DNA from: an uncultured Bacteroidales bacterium
Lineage (GTDB): Bacteria > Bacteroidota > Bacteroidia > Bacteroidales > UBA932
Reading direction: 5' to 3'
Length of the DNA stretch: 64,000 nucleotides
Assembly: GCA_945870315.1 (NCBI GenBank)
Contig: CAMBRR010000002.1
Span: 32,909-96,908, forward strand
In this document: piece after piece, positions 62,176-64,000 of the stretch
Position numbering within the stretch: position 1 is the stretch's first letter
Layout of the letters: each line of letters starts with the position of its first letter
Notes under the pieces: generated by a model
Seen by the model: only the letters and a program-made list of their open reading frames with translations
What the model was told of the DNA's origin: nothing
The model's database searches: none
Made by a program: the position numbers and the translations under genes

Positions 62176-63531
62176 ATGAAAGGGATTATCACAGAACAGG
62201 AAATGGAAATGGCGCGCCTGTGCATCAGATACGCCATTGGGGAAGGTGCGTCCGGATGCAGGGTTTCACTTAACAAATCCATCAATGACTCCGTGACTTT
62301 CTTCAACGGAGAATTCGACAAGGTCACACACTCAAGCGACAGGTCTGTCTTTATTTATATTTTTGCAGACAACCGCTACGGCACATTTTCGACCAACAGG
62401 CTGGACGAGGAAGAACTCTCCATCTTTGTAAAAAAGGCCGTCGAGACGGTCAGGATGCTTGAGCAAGACTGTTTCCGCAAGCTCCCGCCCCCGGAAAGGC
62501 TGGTAAGGGATGCAGGCACAGGTCTGGAAGCTGGTCTGTATGATGAGGAATATTTCAACGAAGACATCAATTCCAGGATGGACAAGGCCAGCAGGATGTC
62601 CATATTCAAGACATTGAATCCTGCAGGGGAATATGTTCCCATCAGTGAGGAATGCGAATATTCCGACTCCATCGAGGATAACTATTTGATTGACTCCAAC
62701 GGGCTGGAAGCCAGACATATAGAAACTACCGCAGGAACTTTCTGCGAATACAATGTAGCGGATTGCCAGGGCAACAAATACAGCGACTATGCCAACAAGA
62801 CAGCGGTCAGGGCATCTGACCTCGACCTTGGGTTCTGCAGCCGCAAAGCCCTGTCAAAGGTTCTGAGGTGTTTCAATCCAGCACCCTCCAGAGGAGGCAG
62901 ACACAGGATGGTGGTGGACAAGGATGTTGCATCCAGGCTTATATCTCCTGTTTTTTCGGCTCTGAGCAGCTATTCTCTCCAGCAGAAAGTTTCATTCCTG
63001 AATGATTCGCTCGGGAAGAAAATCTTTCCGGAAAAGCTCACAATCATCGATTATGCCAGGCAGGTCGGGAAGGCCGGATGTCGGCTGTTCGACTCGGAAG
63101 GAGTTGCCACCAAGGATAGTCCGATTATCCTAAACGGGGTTGTAAAGACCTATTTCACAGACACATATATGGCCGGAAAAACAGGATTTGAGGCCACTAT
63201 AGAAGACATCTCAAGACCTACAATCCTGTCCACGGCTCCGCAGGGAATGGAATTCGGGGCGGAGCAAATGATTAAGTCATTCCGCAACGGAATCTATGTC
63301 ACGGGCTTCAACGGAGGCAACTGCAATTCTGTGACAGGAGATTTTTCATTTGCAATCGAGGGATTCAAATTCTCAGGCGGAAAGATTGTACACCCGGTGA
63401 AGGAGATGCTCATAACAGGCAATCTCATTGACTTATGGAACTCCTTCGAGGCTGCCGGAAACGACTGGCGCGACTACACCAGATGGCAGGTTCCGTCACT
63501 TGTCTTCAACGATGTAACTTTTTCAGCATAA
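62176..63531 (+). CDS. pmbA: TldD/PmbA family protein, TldE/PmbA-type subunit
   Basis: A 451-residue protein of the TldD/PmbA peptidase family. TldD carries the zinc motif HExxxH, while its partner TldE/PmbA does not; no HExxxH is present here, so this is the TldE/PmbA type. Family text includes SVFIYIFADNRYGTFSTN, CEYSDSIEDNYLIDSNGL, FDSEGVATKDSPIILNGVV and GDFSFAIEGFKF. The TldD/TldE complex trims peptides and matures some ribosomal peptides. No tldD gene is in the window. The next gene, a SlyD-like FKBP, starts 17 bp downstream. Confidence 0.88.
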   Translation: MKGIITEQEMEMARLCIRYAIGEGASGCRVSLNKSINDSVTFFNGEFDKVTHSSDRSVFIYIFADNRYGTFSTNRLDEEELSIFVKKAVETVRMLEQDCFRKLPPPERLVRDAGTGLEAGLYDEEYFNEDINSRMDKASRMSIFKTLNPAGEYVPISEECEYSDSIEDNYLIDSNGLEARHIETTAGTFCEYNVADCQGNKYSDYANKTAVRASDLDLGFCSRKALSKVLRCFNPAPSRGGRHRMVVDKDVASRLISPVFSALSSYSLQQKVSFLNDSLGKKIFPEKLTIIDYARQVGKAGCRLFDSEGVATKDSPIILNGVVKTYFTDTYMAGKTGFEATIEDISRPTILSTAPQGMEFGAEQMIKSFRNGIYVTGFNGGNCNSVTGDFSFAIEGFKFSGGKIVHPVKEMLITGNLIDLWNSFEAAGNDWRDYTRWQVPSLVFNDVTFSA

Positions 63532-63548
63532 AACAAATACAATATATT

Positions 63549-64000
63549 ATGACAATCAATCAGAACAAAGTTGTGGAGTTCATCTATGAACTCGAAGTGG
63601 AGGGAAATATCGTAGATCATGCCACTGAAGAAAGGCCATTGGACTATATCCAGGGCACAAACAGCATCTTGCCGAAACTCGAGGCTGAGTTCGAGGGGAA
63701 ACAGGCCGGCTATGAGTTTGACATAACCCTGGCTCCGGCAGACGCCTATGGAGAGGTGGATCCTAACAGGATAATCGACCTTCCGAAGGCTGCCTTTGAG
63801 GTCAATGGAGAGATTCGTGAAGACCTGCTAGTCGTGGGGACTACGATACCGCTGATCAATCAGGCCGGACAGGTCGTCCCGGGAGTTGTGATTCAGGTGG
63901 ACGAAGCTTCCGTCAGGATGGATCTCAACAGCCGTATGGCCGGAAAGACCTTGCATTTTACCGGCAAGATTGTCTCCGTACGCGAAGCCACTGAAAAGGA
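63549..64000 (+). CDS. SlyD-like FKBP peptidyl-prolyl isomerase (cut by window end)
   Basis: The first 150 codons of a SlyD-type proline isomerase, with the 3' end beyond the window. It starts MTINQNKVVEFIYELEVEGN. The FKBP strand order is interrupted by an insert-in-flap chaperone domain: FDITLAPADAYGEVDPNRII leads into it and VIQVDEASVRMDLNSRMAGK returns. The characteristic MDLNSRMAGKTLHF replaces MDFNHPLAGKTLNF of E. coli SlyD. There is no signal peptide in the part seen. A histidine-rich metal-binding tail, if any, would lie off the edge. Confidence 0.88.
   Translation, partial: MTINQNKVVEFIYELEVEGNIVDHATEERPLDYIQGTNSILPKLEAEFEGKQAGYEFDITLAPADAYGEVDPNRIIDLPKAAFEVNGEIREDLLVVGTTIPLINQAGQVVPGVVIQVDEASVRMDLNSRMAGKTLHFTGKIVSVREATEK

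Noticed and set aside
1-64000. Transfer RNA, ribosomal RNA, integrase or transposase genes
   Set aside because: I looked through all gaps and coding regions and saw none with supporting sequence.

Overview
The window looks like a chromosomal segment of a gut-type Bacteroidales bacterium (Bacteroides and relatives); I cannot name the species. The evidence is paired SusC/SusD glycan importers, many lipoprotein signal peptides, TAnnTTTG-type -7 promoter elements with a TTG about 20 bp upstream, a NigD-like protein, a Nudix-type xylose regulator, and weak Shine-Dalgarno sequences.

Region 1 (1-17759) is most of a heparin/heparan sulfate utilisation locus. Two operons diverge from 4414-4719. The leftward one carries a lipoprotein PL12 lyase, a surface glycan-binding lipoprotein and the start of a further gene. 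The rightward one carries GH88, PL12, an S1 sulfatase very like the Bacteroides glucosamine-6-O-sulfatase, a PHP-type metallohydrolase with an RR signal, PL21 (heparinase II) and two more sulfatases. An XRE/PIN toxin-antitoxin pair sits between the last two sulfatases. Lyases cut the chain, sulfatases strip sulfate, and GH88 opens the unsaturated uronate. SusC/D for this locus is not seen and probably lies off the left edge.

Region 2 (17763-41616) is a second polysaccharide utilisation locus, read leftward as one run of about 13 genes: an SDR mannonate oxidoreductase, uxuA, GH3, two beta-helix hydrolases, SusC, SusD, two fimbrillin/FISUMP-like surface lipoproteins with a 51-residue ORF between them, GH31, an unrecognised lipoprotein and GH109. 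A divergent LacI-family gene and a central-CG palindrome at the expected start of transcription suggest LacI control. The uxu genes point to a uronate-containing glycan; the exact substrate cannot be read from sequence.

Region 3 (41617-47575) is accessory. It holds a 146-bp block of alternating inverted repeats, an XRE-ImmA/IrrE plus PIN pair flanked by 29-bp direct repeats, a NigD-like lipoprotein, an ECF sigma factor with an anti-sigma/outer-membrane-barrel fusion, and a second ECF sigma factor with a four-helix membrane protein.

Region 4 (47589-52681) is a xylose operon: Nudix regulator, xylB, xylA, xylE. Region 5 (52781-64000) is mostly housekeeping: FKBP, PnuC, HtpG, a long-chain acyl-CoA synthetase, a HAD hydrolase, PurT, the agmatine-to-putrescine pair AguA/AguB, PmbA/TldE and a SlyD-like FKBP cut by the window end. 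No tRNA, rRNA, CRISPR array, integrase or transposase was recognised.
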